This document shows, piece by piece, positions 22,421 to 31,611 of a stretch of DNA of 64,000 nucleotides (the stretch's first letter is position 1; each line of letters begins with the position of its first letter). The position numbers and the translations under genes are program-made. The notes beneath the pieces were generated by a model. That model had not been told where the DNA came from and searched no databases. It saw nothing but the letters and a program-made list of their open reading frames with translations. This stretch comes from Thermithiobacillus plumbiphilus (GTDB taxonomy: Bacteria > Pseudomonadota > Gammaproteobacteria > Acidithiobacillales > Thermithiobacillaceae), in NCBI RefSeq assembly GCF_038070005.1, contig NZ_JBBPCO010000002.1, forward strand, positions 1-64,000, written 5' to 3'.

Positions 22421-22870
22421 ATGGACAGGAAATCGCCGAGAATCAGCGTGGACATCATCATAGAGAAAGCGGATGACCCGGCGCGTCCGGTGCTGCTGAT
22501 CGAACGGCATTTCGAACCATTGGGATACGCCATTCCGGGCGGCTTTGTCGATTATGGCGAAACCCTGGAGGCCGCGGCCTGCCGCGAGGCGCTGGAAGAA
22601 ACCGGGCTGCGGGTGGAACTCGAACGCCTGCTGTACTGCTACTCCGATCCCGCTCGCGACCCCCGGGGCCATACCATCAGCGCGGTCTTTCTCGCCAGCG
22701 CCATCGGTGAGGCTCAGGCCGCGGATGATGCCAAGGCCCTGGCCTGGTATGCCCGCGGTGACTGGCCGGCGGATCTGGTCTTCGATCACCGCCGGATCCT
22801 GGAGGATTATCTGCGGTTCCGGGAAACCGGCATGCTGCCCGCGCCCGGAAGCTGTCCGGCCCTGAGCTGA
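22421..22870 (+). CDS. Nudix hydrolase
   Basis: A 149-residue protein with a complete Nudix box, from GFVDYGETLEAAA through CREALEETGL (about residues 43-65). The length and the upstream IPGG resemble ADP-ribose pyrophosphatases, but substrate cannot be assigned. GGGAGGGG precedes the ATG. It is divergent from acs and convergent with the DUF3108 gene. Confidence 0.88.
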   Translation: MDRKSPRISVDIIIEKADDPARPVLLIERHFEPLGYAIPGGFVDYGETLEAAACREALEETGLRVELERLLYCYSDPARDPRGHTISAVFLASAIGEAQAADDAKALAWYARGDWPADLVFDHRRILEDYLRFRETGMLPAPGSCPALS

Positions 22871-22901
22871 AAGGGCTCAGGGGCCAGGGGATGGTTCAGG
22901 C

Positions 22902-23654
22902 TCAGGTGCTGGTCTGGGTCTGGATGGACTTCAGGCGGGCCACGAAATCCCCATACTTGGAATGAAAGCGTAATTCCACCGGCAGATGGCGTTCGTCCTG
23001 GCTGTAGCAGATGCTCGCCACGCGCTTTTTATCCGGGTTGTCCTGCTGGACATCGACCTGTTCGACGCAGCGCACCGCAAACTCACCGGCACTGGTGTGG
23101 ATCCGGTTGACGCCGAGATCCTTGATCTGCAGGCGCTTGTTGCTCTTGCCGTCCACCACCATGAAGGGATCCTTCACGCTGGCAGGAAAAAAGCGTATCT
23201 GCTGGATCAGCGTGTTCGGGTCATAGGTGTCGCGGGTGATGGCCACGTCCTTGCTGCCATCCTTCTCGTTTTTCATGTGGGCCTGCATCTGTTCCCAGTC
23301 GAAGCGCACTTCCCGCGGAAAGGGCTCGCTGCCCTTGTTCTGGTGCGTGTAGCGCAGTACCTGCAGGCGATCCCCGGTCAGTCGGAACAGCGAGGTCTGA
23401 TCACTGTCGAGCCGATAGAAGATGTTCACCGCCCGATTGGTGTTGGCGGTCACCGTCAACAGATAAGTGCCATTGGGCTGGCGCTTGAGGGTCTGCTGCA
23501 GGGTGCCGGCCGGCAGACCGTTCCAGCTCACCTGATATTCAAGCTGTTCGTAGACCGGCAGCTGGGTGCTTGCTGTCTGTCCGGCTGCTGCGCCGCCCAT
23601 CAGCATCGTGAATGCCAGGCCGGTTGTCAGGAAGTACTTGAACAGATTCGCCAT
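22902..23654 (-). CDS. Periplasmic DUF3108 protein
   Basis: A 250-residue protein with a signal peptide (hydrophobic stretch 8-24, likely cleavage near GGAAAGQT). The rest matches DUF3108, a beta-rich domain found near purM/purN in many beta- and gammaproteobacteria (YQVSWNGLPAGTLQQ near the N terminus). Function unknown. AGGAGCC precedes the ATG. Confidence 0.82.
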   Translation of the reverse strand: MANLFKYFLTTGLAFTMLMGGAAAGQTASTQLPVYEQLEYQVSWNGLPAGTLQQTLKRQPNGTYLLTVTANTNRAVNIFYRLDSDQTSLFRLTGDRLQVLRYTHQNKGSEPFPREVRFDWEQMQAHMKNEKDGSKDVAITRDTYDPNTLIQQIRFFPASVKDPFMVVDGKSNKRLQIKDLGVNRIHTSAGEFAVRCVEQVDVQQDNPDKKRVASICYSQDERHLPVELRFHSKYGDFVARLKSIQTQTST

Positions 23655-23707
23655 GAGTGGCTCCTTTTTGGGTGTCTTGGTGCTTAACGCATGGGCCGCC
23701 CAGCAGT

Positions 23708-24367
23708 TTACCCGGGCCAGATCATCGGTAGCGGAGGACTTTCAGCGCCATTGACCAGCACCCGGCCGTTTTCAAGGCGCAGGCGGCCCTCGCTGATCCA
23801 TTGTAGCGCCATGGGATAGAGCCGGTGCTCCTGTGCCAGTACCCGAACGGCCAGTGTTTCCGGAGTATCATCCGCCAGCACCGGGATGGCGGCCTGGGCG
23901 ATGATGGGGCCACCATCGGTCTCTTCATTGACGAAATGCACCGTCGCGCCGTGAATCCTGACCCCGGCTTCCAGGGCCCGCTCGTGTGGGCGCAGGCCGG
24001 GAAAGGCGGGCAGCAGGGATGGATGGATGTTGACCAGTCTGCCGGAAAAGCGCTGGACGAAACCGGGCGTGAGCAGACGCATGAAGCCCGCCAGCACCAC
24101 CAGGTCCGCTTCGTGGGCGTCGATACAGCGGGTCAGTTCCGCGTCGAAGGCTTCCCGATCCGGGAAGTCTCGGTTCCTGACAACCTGGGTGGGAATGCCC
24201 TGGCTCTCAGCCCGTTGCAGCGCCGCAGCGCTGGCAACATTGCTGATGACAACACCGATTTCGGCGCTCAAGCGGCCACCTGCAATGGCGTCGATAATGG
24301 CCTGCAGATTGCTGCCGCGCCCGGATACCAGTGCCGCGATCCGCAGGGGCCGCCGAACTTCAGCCAA
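23708..24367 (-). CDS. purN: Phosphoribosylglycinamide formyltransferase
   Basis: PurN transfers formyl from 10-formyl-THF to GAR in purine synthesis. [11 protein letters not shown] binds the phosphate, and [12 protein letters not shown], with [18 protein letters not shown], holds the catalytic Asn-His-Asp. A TTG start at 24367 with GGAG 9 bases upstream is preferred; a GTG at 24385 is possible. It overlaps purM by 8 bases. Confidence 0.94.
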   Translation of the reverse strand: MAEVRRPLRIAALVSGRGSNLQAIIDAIAGGRLSAEIGVVISNVASAAALQRAESQGIPTQVVRNRDFPDREAFDAELTRCIDAHEADLVVLAGFMRLLTPGFVQRFSGRLVNIHPSLLPAFPGLRPHERALEAGVRIHGATVHFVNEETDGGPIIAQAAIPVLADDTPETLAVRVLAQEHRLYPMALQWISEGRLRLENGRVLVNGAESPPLPMIWPG

Positions 24368-25400
24368 GGATTTCCACTCCGGCACCCGCGCGCGCTACGA
24401 CCTCGCCGATGCGCCAGGCCTGCTCGCCGGCATCGGCAAGTACCTGCAGGGCCCGCTGGGCTTCGCTGGCCGCCAGGATCGCCACCATGCCGATGCCGCA
24501 GTTGAAGGTGCGGTACATCTCGCGACTGTCGATGTTGCCCTCGGTCTGCAGCCAGTCGAAGATCGGCGGGCGCTGCCAACTTCGTGCATCAATGCGGGCG
24601 GCGAGATTCTTGGGGAGAACCCGGGGCAGGTTTTCCGGCAGGCCGCCACCGGTGATGTGCGCCATGGCATGTATCTTCACCGCCTGGCCAAGGGCCTGCA
24701 GGGATCTTGCGTAGATGCGGGTGGGCGTGAGCAGCGTGGCGCCGAGCGTGCTGCCGCCAAAGGCGCTGTCGAGTGCCTGGCCGCTGCGTTCCAGCACCTT
24801 GCGCGCCAGCGAGAAGCCGTTGGAATGCAGGCCGCTCGATGCAATGCCGATTAGCACGTCGCCTTCGCTCACGGCGCTGCCGTCGATGATGGCGTCCTTT
24901 TCCACCACGCCCACCGCGAAACCCGCCAGATCGTAGTCCTCGGTGCCGTACATGCCCGGCATCTCGGCGGTCTCGCCACCGATCAGCGCGCACCCGGCCT
25001 GCTCGCAGCCCTTGCCGATGCCGGAAATGACCTTTTCGGCGGTATCCACGTCGAGCCGGCCGCAGGCAAAATAGTCCAGGAAATACAGCGGTTCGGCGCC
25101 GGTGACCAGCAGGTCGTTGACACACATGGCGACCAGATCGATTCCGATGCTATCATGAAGCTGCATTTGCTGGGCGAGCAGGAGCTTGGTACCCACGCCA
25201 TCGGTGCCGGATACCAGCACCGGCTGGCGGTAGCGATCGACCGGGATCTCGAAAAAGCCGCCGAAGCCGCCCAGACCACCCATCACGCCGGGCCGCTGCG
25301 TGCGTCGGGCAATCGGCTTGATGCGCTCCACCAGCGCGTTGCCCGCGTCGATGTTGACACCGGCATCACGATAAGAAAGGGAGGATTTGTCTTCGGCCAC
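24360..25400 (-). CDS. purM: Phosphoribosylformylglycinamidine cyclo-ligase
   Basis: PurM makes aminoimidazole ribotide from FGAM using ATP. The 346-residue length is standard. Family blocks seen are [35 protein letters not shown] and [14 protein letters not shown]. It overlaps purN downstream and is divergent from the phosphatidyltransferase-perM-hda operon, a gammaproteobacterial arrangement. Confidence 0.96.
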   Translation of the reverse strand: MAEDKSSLSYRDAGVNIDAGNALVERIKPIARRTQRPGVMGGLGGFGGFFEIPVDRYRQPVLVSGTDGVGTKLLLAQQMQLHDSIGIDLVAMCVNDLLVTGAEPLYFLDYFACGRLDVDTAEKVISGIGKGCEQAGCALIGGETAEMPGMYGTEDYDLAGFAVGVVEKDAIIDGSAVSEGDVLIGIASSGLHSNGFSLARKVLERSGQALDSAFGGSTLGATLLTPTRIYARSLQALGQAVKIHAMAHITGGGLPENLPRVLPKNLAARIDARSWQRPPIFDWLQTEGNIDSREMYRTFNCGIGMVAILAASEAQRALQVLADAGEQAWRIGEVVARAGAGVEILG

Positions 25401-25522
25401 GGGCTGCTCCTTACAAAGAACGGTTGCGCAATGGTAGGAGTCCGGCTAGCGTCTGTCAAAAGCCGCGACACGCCGGTGCCTGGCAGCCAGAGGATGCGGT
25501 ACCCTGCGAGGCCTCCTCAAAC

Positions 25523-26077
25523 ATGAACCTACCTAATACGATTACCATTCTGCGTCTCCTGCTCGTGCCGGTAGTGGCTTACGCGCTGTTGATCGGGGAT
25601 GTCGCCAAGGCGCTGATCCTCTTCCTGGTGGCGAGCATCAGTGACGGGCTGGATGGCTATCTGGCGCGACGCCTGAATCAGCGTACCCGGCTCGGTGCCA
25701 TCCTTGACCCCCTGGCGGACAAGCTGCTGGTGGTGAGTGTCGTCATTCTGCTCACCTGGACCGGATTGCTGCCGCTCTGGCTCACAGCCCTGATCATCCT
25801 GCGCGACGTCATCATCGTCTCGGGTGCCCTGATCTATCATTACTGGATCGGTCCGGTCCAGATCGCGCCCAGCTATGTCAGCAAGGTCAATACCACGGCC
25901 CAGTTCATCCTGATCGTGCTGGTACTGGCGGTCGGCGCTGACTGGCTGGGCCTGACAGAGTTGCTGCCATATGCCTTCGCCATCGTTTTCGCGACAACGC
26001 TGCTGTCCGGAGTGGATTATGTACTGCACTGGAGCCGCCGGGCGGCGGAAAGCCGCAAGAGGAAAGCCTGTAAATGA
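25523..26077 (+). CDS. CDP-alcohol phosphatidyltransferase (PgsA-like)
   Basis: A 184-residue membrane protein. The motif SDGLDGYLARRLNQ with GAILDPLADK (D-G-x2-A-R-x8-G-x3-D-x3-D form) is the CDP-alcohol phosphotransferase active site. Closest in layout to phosphatidylglycerophosphate synthase, but cardiolipin synthase-type members share it. ATG 25523 begins NLPNTITILR, the family N terminus; the longer frame upstream lacks similarity. The stop overlaps perM by 4 bases. Confidence 0.88.
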   Translation: MNLPNTITILRLLLVPVVAYALLIGDVAKALILFLVASISDGLDGYLARRLNQRTRLGAILDPLADKLLVVSVVILLTWTGLLPLWLTALIILRDVIIVSGALIYHYWIGPVQIAPSYVSKVNTTAQFILIVLVLAVGADWLGLTELLPYAFAIVFATTLLSGVDYVLHWSRRAAESRKRKACK

Positions 26078-27159
26078 CGACACCCCGCGTAATTGTGCTG
26101 GTTCTGCTGGCAGCCGGCATCCTGGTCCTCTACTATCTGGGACCTCTGCTGTCACTTTTCGTTGGCTCGGCACTGCTGGCCTATCTGTTGCTGCCGCCCG
26201 TGGATTATCTGTCCCGCACCTTGCCCCGCTGGCTGGCGGTGGCCGCCGTTTTCGGCCTGTTCATTGCGATCCTGATCCTGGCAGGCATGTTGCTGGTGCC
26301 CCTGATCGGGGAACAGATCCAGGTATTTCTGGCCAACTGGCCACGCTATCAGGCCATCCTGCTGGAGCGCCTGAACGCGATATACCTGGCCCTGGGAAGC
26401 CCCGGGTCGCCAGAGGCCATACTGGCCAGTCTTCAGGGGCAGGTAGGCAAGGTGGGTGGCTGGTTCGCGACCGGGTTGGGTCATGTCTGGAATTCCAGCA
26501 TGGCCTTTCTCGCCTGGACCCTGAACCTCGTTCTGGTGCCAGTGATCGCTTTCTATCTGCTGAAGGACTGGCACGGGATCCTCGCCAGGATCGATGAGCT
26601 GCTGCCGAGGCCACAGGCGCCGCGTCTGCGCGCCCTCTTTGCGGAGACCGACCAGGTACTGGGGGAGTTCCTGCGGGGACAGCTGCTCGTCATGCTGGGG
26701 CTGGGCAGCATGTATTCGCTGGGGCTGATGATCCTGGGCCTGAATCTGGCACTGCCCATCGGCATCTTTGCCGGTCTGGTCAGCTTCATTCCCTACCTTG
26801 GCTTGATACTGGGTGGCGGTATTGCCCTGGTGATGGCGGCGCTGCAGTTCCATGATGCCATACACCCCTTGTGGGTATTGGGTATCTTCGCCGGCGCACA
26901 GCTGATCGAATCGACCCTGCTGACGCCCTGGCTGGTGGGAGACCGTATCGGTATTCATCCGGTTGGGGTGATCTTCGCGGTACTCGCCGGGGAGCAGCTT
27001 TATGGCGTTACGGGCATGTTGCTGGCATTGCCTTTGGCGGCGATCCTGACCGTCTGGTGGCGACCGGTGCTGGGTCGCTATCGCCTGAGCCGCTTTTATC
27101 GGGGAACAGGTCCTGCGCCCACGCTCGCTGAACCATCCCCAGGGGACGGTGCGCCGTGA
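26074..27159 (+). CDS. perM: AI-2E family permease (PerM-like)
   Basis: A 361-residue protein with about eight hydrophobic segments and the family block near residues 165-300 (EFLRGQLLVMLGLGSMY, FIPYLG). AI-2E proteins are often called permeases; some are Na+/H+ antiporters or autoinducer exporters, so substrate is open. It overlaps its neighbours by 4 bases each, in the same position as E. coli yfgO near hda. Confidence 0.85.
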   Translation: MTTPRVIVLVLLAAGILVLYYLGPLLSLFVGSALLAYLLLPPVDYLSRTLPRWLAVAAVFGLFIAILILAGMLLVPLIGEQIQVFLANWPRYQAILLERLNAIYLALGSPGSPEAILASLQGQVGKVGGWFATGLGHVWNSSMAFLAWTLNLVLVPVIAFYLLKDWHGILARIDELLPRPQAPRLRALFAETDQVLGEFLRGQLLVMLGLGSMYSLGLMILGLNLALPIGIFAGLVSFIPYLGLILGGGIALVMAALQFHDAIHPLWVLGIFAGAQLIESTLLTPWLVGDRIGIHPVGVIFAVLAGEQLYGVTGMLLALPLAAILTVWWRPVLGRYRLSRFYRGTGPAPTLAEPSPGDGAP

Positions 27160-27878
27160 GCTTCAGCCCTTCCCTGCAATTGCCGCTGGATCTTGGCTTT
27201 CCTGATGAACTGCATTTCGAGGGCTATTACCGGTCAGCGGGCAATGCCGAGGCACTGGAAGCGGTCAGCACACTGGCCCGGGCGGAAGCACCGGTGCACA
27301 GCGTTTATCTCTGGGGGCCATCCGGTACGGGGAAAACGCACTTGTTGGTTGCCGCGGCGCGGCAGATGGCGGATGCCGGCTGGTCCCCGTATATCGACAT
27401 GGTCGATTTTGCCGCCCAGATGCCCGCCGGGGAGCCTTCACAGTGGCTGGCGGGCCTGGAGCGCGCCTCTCTGGTCTGCTTTGACAGGATGGAGAGCATC
27501 GCCGGCGATATTCGCTGGGAAGAGGCGGTGTTTCACTGCTTCAATCGCCTGCAGGCGCAGGGTGGACGGCTGCTGATGGCAGGCCGCCAGGCGCCGGCAG
27601 CCACTTCCTGGGCCCTGGCGGACTGGGCCAGCCGTGCCAGTTGGGGGCTGGTACTAGGCCTGCCACCCTTGCAGGACCAGGACCGGCTGGGCATCCTGCA
27701 GCTGCGGGCAGCAGCGCGTGGTCTGGAGCTGCCCGGCGAAGTGGGAGAGTTCCTGTTGCAGCGTTATCCCCGCGATATCCGCCAGCTCAACCGCATTCTC
27801 GATGAACTGGACCGGGCCGCCCTGGCGGCAGCGCGCCGCCTGACCATCCCTTTTGTCAGGTCGGTACTGCGCTTCTGA
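27156..27878 (+). CDS. hda: DnaA regulatory inactivator Hda
   Basis: Hda, with the beta clamp, stimulates ATP hydrolysis by DnaA to prevent re-initiation. The 240-residue protein starts with a clamp-binding LQLPLDL motif (residues 7-13), then has Walker A GPSGTGKTH near 51 and a DnaA-like AAA+ domain ending RDIRQLNRILDELD. The start is GTG, overlapping perM. The absence of a DnaA DNA-binding domain separates it from DnaA. Confidence 0.92.
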   Translation: MSFSPSLQLPLDLGFPDELHFEGYYRSAGNAEALEAVSTLARAEAPVHSVYLWGPSGTGKTHLLVAAARQMADAGWSPYIDMVDFAAQMPAGEPSQWLAGLERASLVCFDRMESIAGDIRWEEAVFHCFNRLQAQGGRLLMAGRQAPAATSWALADWASRASWGLVLGLPPLQDQDRLGILQLRAAARGLELPGEVGEFLLQRYPRDIRQLNRILDELDRAALAAARRLTIPFVRSVLRF

Positions 27879-28236
27879 GCCGTCTGGCCTTATGGCGCAC
27901 ATAGACATTGCAGCCGGCAAACATGGCGCTGGCGAGCAGGACCTCCAGCAATGCCGGCAGGCGCTGGGCGGCATCGGCATAGACGAGTACCACGCCTTCG
28001 GCCAGGTAGGCCAGCGACAGCATGCTTGCCCAGGCATAGGTGTAGATGCGGCCGTGCAGCATGCCCCGCAAGGGAAACAGCAGCGGCACGGCCTTGATGG
28101 CCAGCCACACCACCGGCGGGGCGTAGCTGGATGGGGCCCAGCGGGTTTCCCAGATCAGGGTGAGAATGATGAGACCGAAATAGCCGGTCAGGGCGGCGCC
28201 ATGGGCGAGCCTTTCCATGGGGGAGGCTGATGTCAC
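27856..28236 (-). CDS. DUF2069 membrane protein
   Basis: A 126-residue protein with four hydrophobic segments. The WLAIKAVPLLFPLRGMLHGRIYTYAW block is characteristic of DUF2069 and the gene commonly lies beside hda and yfgD-type arsC. Function unknown. The start is GTG, after AAGGA; the end overlaps the hda 3' end by 23 bases on the other strand. Confidence 0.8.
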   Translation of the reverse strand: MTSASPMERLAHGAALTGYFGLIILTLIWETRWAPSSYAPPVVWLAIKAVPLLFPLRGMLHGRIYTYAWASMLSLAYLAEGVVLVYADAAQRLPALLEVLLASAMFAGCNVYVRHKARRLRSAVPT

Positions 28237-28262
28237 GGATAGTCCTTGCTGGGGTGTAAGGC

Positions 28263-28634
28263 TTAAGGAGTTGTCTGGGCGGCAGGCAGTATTTCAAGTA
28301 CCTTTTCCGGCGGGCGGGCGATGACTGCCCGGGCATCATCCACCACCACGATGGGCCGCTCCAGCAAGGCAGGGCGCTGGATCAGGGCACGAATCAGGGT
28401 TTCCCGGACCAATCCCTGATCATCCAGATTGGCAATCTGATAGAGATCATCCTGAGTCCGCATGATCTGGCGTGGCTCCTTGCCAAGCAGATCAAGCAGC
28501 AGCTCGATCTCGGTCTCGCCGGGTGGTGTCTTCTGGTAATCGATCACGGTCGGTTCTATGCCGCGCTCGCGGATCAGGCGCAGGGCCTCGCGGGATTTGG
28601 AACAGCGTGGATTATGATAGATTCTGACCTGCAT
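28263..28634 (-). CDS. ArsC/YfgD-family thioredoxin-fold protein (housekeeping copy)
   Basis: A 123-residue protein of the glutaredoxin-linked arsenate reductase/Spx family. NPRCSKSREAL places the active Cys at residue 11, and IRTQDDLY/ERPIVVVDD-like blocks follow. Its place beside DUF2069 and hda equals that of E. coli yfgD, so it belongs to the core genome and is unrelated in origin to the arsC of the arsenic operon at 52987. Arsenate reduction is possible but not shown. ATG 28634 begins the family N terminus. Confidence 0.85.
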   Translation of the reverse strand: MQVRIYHNPRCSKSREALRLIRERGIEPTVIDYQKTPPGETEIELLLDLLGKEPRQIMRTQDDLYQIANLDDQGLVRETLIRALIQRPALLERPIVVVDDARAVIARPPEKVLEILPAAQTTP

Positions 28635-28664
28635 GGATGACCTCTGGCTGGCGACAGGCCGGCT

Positions 28665-28694
28665 TTTACAAGCTTCCGGCAGCGCGCCTATAAT
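28665..28694 (+). promoter_or_regulatory. Sigma70-type promoter for the DUF4398 gene
   Basis: TTTACA (28665-28670) and a perfect TATAAT (28689-28694) are separated by 18 bases, about 50 bases before the lipoprotein start at 28750. Confidence 0.6.
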
Positions 28695-28749
28695 AATCAC
28701 GAAATGCGCTTGCCGCAAAAGTAGTCACATGACCTTGGGAGTGTACTGG

Positions 28750-29070
28750 ATGCAGAACTGGCGTGAAGCCGTGCTGGGCCTATGCCTGGCCTCCTCCATG
28801 GCGAGCATGGCGGGTTGCGCAAGCGCCCCCGTGCAGGAAATGAGTGATGCCCGCGCGGCGATTGCCGAGGCCCAGCGCAGCGGTGCCGCGGAGCACGCGC
28901 CACTCGGCTTGAGCACTGCGGAGTCCTTGCTGAATCGCGCCCAGATCGAGATCGAGGTGCAAAATTATTTGATGGCGCGGGAATATGCCAGACAGGCCAA
29001 GGATGCCGCTGTCCAGGCGCGCATCAAGGCCCAGGTGGGCCGGGCAGAGCCTGGCGAGGCCAGACCCTAG
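28750..29070 (+). CDS. DUF4398 lipoprotein
   Basis: A 106-residue protein with a lipoprotein signal; the lipobox MAGC puts the modified Cys near residue 23. The mature part is a helical DUF4398 domain with Ala-rich repeats (ARAAIAEAQ, AESLLNRAQIEIE, AREYARQAKDAA), probably a short coiled coil in the envelope. ATG 28750 is preferred (GGGAG 9 bases upstream) over 28729. Function unknown. Confidence 0.78.
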   Translation: MQNWREAVLGLCLASSMASMAGCASAPVQEMSDARAAIAEAQRSGAAEHAPLGLSTAESLLNRAQIEIEVQNYLMAREYARQAKDAAVQARIKAQVGRAEPGEARP

Positions 29071-29077
29071 CGCCGGA

Positions 29078-30730
29078 TCATCCTGCTGCTGTCTTGATGG
29101 GTACGTATTGCAAGAGCTGAAAATGACGGGTTCGGCGCCGGTTGAGGCCAAAATATACCCGCTGTCCTCGATCCAGCCCTGAAACCTCCTCCTCGATGCG
29201 ACCAACACCCCCGGCGTCGATGTTCGGGCTTGCTGGCGCGATGATGCAGACCCGGCCCGCCGTACGCACCAGAATGACCTCCAGCGTCATCGGGGACTGG
29301 CTCTCCTCATTCAAATACAGTCTGGCAGCCTGACTTTCCTCACCCAGACGCTGCAATCCCATTTGCATGCCACCACGCATATTCTGCCTGATCCAGCGGA
29401 CCTCGACGATGCTCAGGTCCGTGAGCCTCATCGCATCGGCAAGCTCAGGCGCCTGACCGGCGAACAACTCCCTGCTGCGGGCGTCCATCTGTATGGTCAG
29501 CAGCTGTCCGACCTCGATGCCGGATGTGCTGGCGTGATCGCAGACCAGACGCATGCCTGTCTGACTCAGATCCACCATGTGCCAGTCGCTGTGCGGCGCT
29601 TCCGCTGTCCTGTCTTCTGCCAGTGCGAGCGGGATCGAACCCTGATCGCCTGAGCGTCCGATATTCCGCCGGATGGCCTCAAAGCCCTGGACAATGTGTA
29701 CCGGTGTGCTCCAGACATTTCTGCGCACCGAGGCACGGATCTCCGGCAGGAGTGCCGAGCCGATCTGCCGGAGCAGTTCCTGACGATCCGTGGCGGACAG
29801 CTGGGCCAGGGTTTCATGGATGAGTGCGGGATCGGCGCCCTCGTTGAGCAAGCGCAGGTGTTCCGGCAGGAGATCTTCCAGGGCGCGGGCATCCAGTACC
29901 AGGCAATCGGGCAGCATGGCTTCAGCTTCCGTGGCCGAGAGGTGCAGATGCCAGGGTGCCTGGGGCGGGCGATCACTGGAAAGGTCCACGAGGAACTGGG
30001 CTGGCAGGCTGTCGGCGCCTACCGGAATGGTACATTGGCGATAGGGCAGCAGGGGCAGGGCTGCGGCATAGCGGTGTAGATAGGCGGCGATCCAGGGCAG
30101 CAGGCCGGGCGCCTGTCGGTAGGCATCGATGGCGCCCATCAGCAACAGCTGGGTAAATACCTGCTGGATGCAGACCGTTTCTCCACTACTGTCCTGCTGT
30201 GCCCGCAGGGTCAGGCTGAAGCGCTGGGCAATGCGAAACAGTCTGTAGCTTTCCTGCCAGAGCTGGCCCGGAATTTCCTGATATCTTTCCAGTAACAGAC
30301 GCATGATCAGGACGTGCAAGCGCAGGGCCTGCAGGATGGCGTCAGCGAGCTGGGCCCTGCCAGACACCGAGTCATCTTCAGCAACCTGCTCGACTACCCC
30401 CCGAAAGGCGCGGGTGAGCTCTTCCAGAGAGCGCAGCAGGTCCCAGCGGCCTTCGTGCTGACCCTGGCTTTCCAGGCGGCTGGCGTGCTCTTGCCAGTGG
30501 GCCAGTCGTGATTCAAACCATTGCTGAAAATGCCTGGCGACCTCCAGGCGGTGGGTTGGACGCAGACGCGTCTGATTGAGCCTCGTTACCAGATCGAGAA
30601 AGCGCGCCAGATCCCCGGAGAAGGGGGGCGAGCCGCCCGGATGCTTGTGCAGGAAATTCTGCATGTGCACCCGGCTGCTTATCCAGCCCCCATATTGCAA
30701 GGAAAATGATTTGCGGGAATACGAGGTCAT
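29078..30730 (-). CDS. Large protein with C-terminal PilZ-like domain
   Basis: About 550 residues. The first two thirds are helical and unassigned. The last third includes DWHMVDLSQTGMRL and downstream beta-strand-like stretches, recalling the D/N-x-S-x-x-G motif of PilZ domains that bind cyclic-di-GMP. A final NRRRTRHFQLLQ segment is basic. ATG 30730 is preferred over a longer frame from 30784. It is divergent from phoB. Ligand binding is not demonstrated by sequence. Confidence 0.65.
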   Translation of the reverse strand: MTSYSRKSFSLQYGGWISSRVHMQNFLHKHPGGSPPFSGDLARFLDLVTRLNQTRLRPTHRLEVARHFQQWFESRLAHWQEHASRLESQGQHEGRWDLLRSLEELTRAFRGVVEQVAEDDSVSGRAQLADAILQALRLHVLIMRLLLERYQEIPGQLWQESYRLFRIAQRFSLTLRAQQDSSGETVCIQQVFTQLLLMGAIDAYRQAPGLLPWIAAYLHRYAAALPLLPYRQCTIPVGADSLPAQFLVDLSSDRPPQAPWHLHLSATEAEAMLPDCLVLDARALEDLLPEHLRLLNEGADPALIHETLAQLSATDRQELLRQIGSALLPEIRASVRRNVWSTPVHIVQGFEAIRRNIGRSGDQGSIPLALAEDRTAEAPHSDWHMVDLSQTGMRLVCDHASTSGIEVGQLLTIQMDARSRELFAGQAPELADAMRLTDLSIVEVRWIRQNMRGGMQMGLQRLGEESQAARLYLNEESQSPMTLEVILVRTAGRVCIIAPASPNIDAGGVGRIEEEVSGLDRGQRVYFGLNRRRTRHFQLLQYVPIKTAAG

Positions 30731-30782
30731 GGCTTCTTGCCTGAAAGTTTTCCTGCAGTATAGGAAATATTTCCAAAAGCGC

Positions 30783-30867
30783 ATAGCAATGCTATTGGGC
30801 CTGCCAAAGAGTTGTTATGATCCTCCGGAATCCGGGCCGTGGGTATTCAGTGCAGCGGGGAGACAGC
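30783..30867. promoter_or_regulatory. Divergent promoter region between the PilZ-like gene and phoB
   Basis: It contains the inverted repeat ATAGCA-A-TGCTAT (30783-30795) and a TATGAT near 30817 that could be a -10. No clear Pho box (direct CTGTCAT-like repeats) was seen. GGGGAGA before 30868 is the phoB ribosome site. Confidence 0.35.
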
Positions 30868-31611
30868 ATGGAAGCACAGGCAGAACAGCAGTTTCGCATT
30901 CTGGTGGTCGAGGATGAGGCAGGCATTCAGGAGCTGGTGCGCGTCAATCTTGCAAGGCAGGGTTATGAAGCGCGTTGCGCCTCCAGTACCGAAGCTGCAG
31001 CGGCCCTGCTGGCGGAATGGCAGCCGCACCTGCTGCTGCTTGACTGGATGCTGCCCGGAGAGAGCGGGCTGGACTGGTGCCGCCGCCTGCGCCGCCAGGA
31101 GATGACGCGCCATCTTCCCATCGTGCTGTTGACCGCGCGTGGTGAGGAGGGCGACCGTGTCCGCGGGCTGGACTACGGTGCCGATGACTACATCAGCAAG
31201 CCCTTTTCCATCAAGGAGCTGCTGGCCCGCATCAAGGCCCTGCTGCGCCGCTCCTACCCCGAAGGCGAACAGGCAGTGATTGCTGCCGGTCCGCTGCGGC
31301 TGGATCAGAAATCCCACCGCGTGCACGCCAATGGCAGCGAGGTCCGGCTCGGCCCCACCGAGTTCAGGCTGTTGCGCTTTCTGATGCTGCATCCCGAGCG
31401 TGTCTTTTCCCGCGAAACGCTGCTGGACCGGGTCTGGGGACAGCAGGTCTATGTCGAGGAGCGTACCGTGGACGTGCACATCCGGCGCCTGCGCAAGGCC
31501 CTGGAGCCCTTTGGCTGCGAGGATTATATCGAAACCGTGCGCGGCGCGGGCTACCGTCTGCGCTCCCAGGCCCCCCAGTTGCAGGATGAGGCTGATGGTG
31601 CTTCCAGCTAG
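30868..31611 (+). CDS. phoB: Phosphate regulon response regulator PhoB
   Basis: A 247-residue OmpR/PhoB-type regulator. The receiver domain has the acidic pair VVEDE, the phosphorylated Asp in LLLLDWMLPG, the Thr in LLTAR and the Lys in SKPF. The C-terminal winged helix ends TVRGAGYRL. ATG 30868 follows GGGGAGA. It overlaps the phoR start by 17 bases. Pairing with PhoR supports the PhoB assignment over other OmpR-type regulators. Confidence 0.9.
   Translation: MEAQAEQQFRILVVEDEAGIQELVRVNLARQGYEARCASSTEAAAALLAEWQPHLLLLDWMLPGESGLDWCRRLRRQEMTRHLPIVLLTARGEEGDRVRGLDYGADDYISKPFSIKELLARIKALLRRSYPEGEQAVIAAGPLRLDQKSHRVHANGSEVRLGPTEFRLLRFLMLHPERVFSRETLLDRVWGQQVYVEERTVDVHIRRLRKALEPFGCEDYIETVRGAGYRLRSQAPQLQDEADGASS

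Noticed and set aside
28263-28634. arsC-family gene as part of the arsenic island
   Set aside because: It lies in conserved core synteny (hda, DUF2069, yfgD position), far from the island, and is of a different fold from the island arsC.
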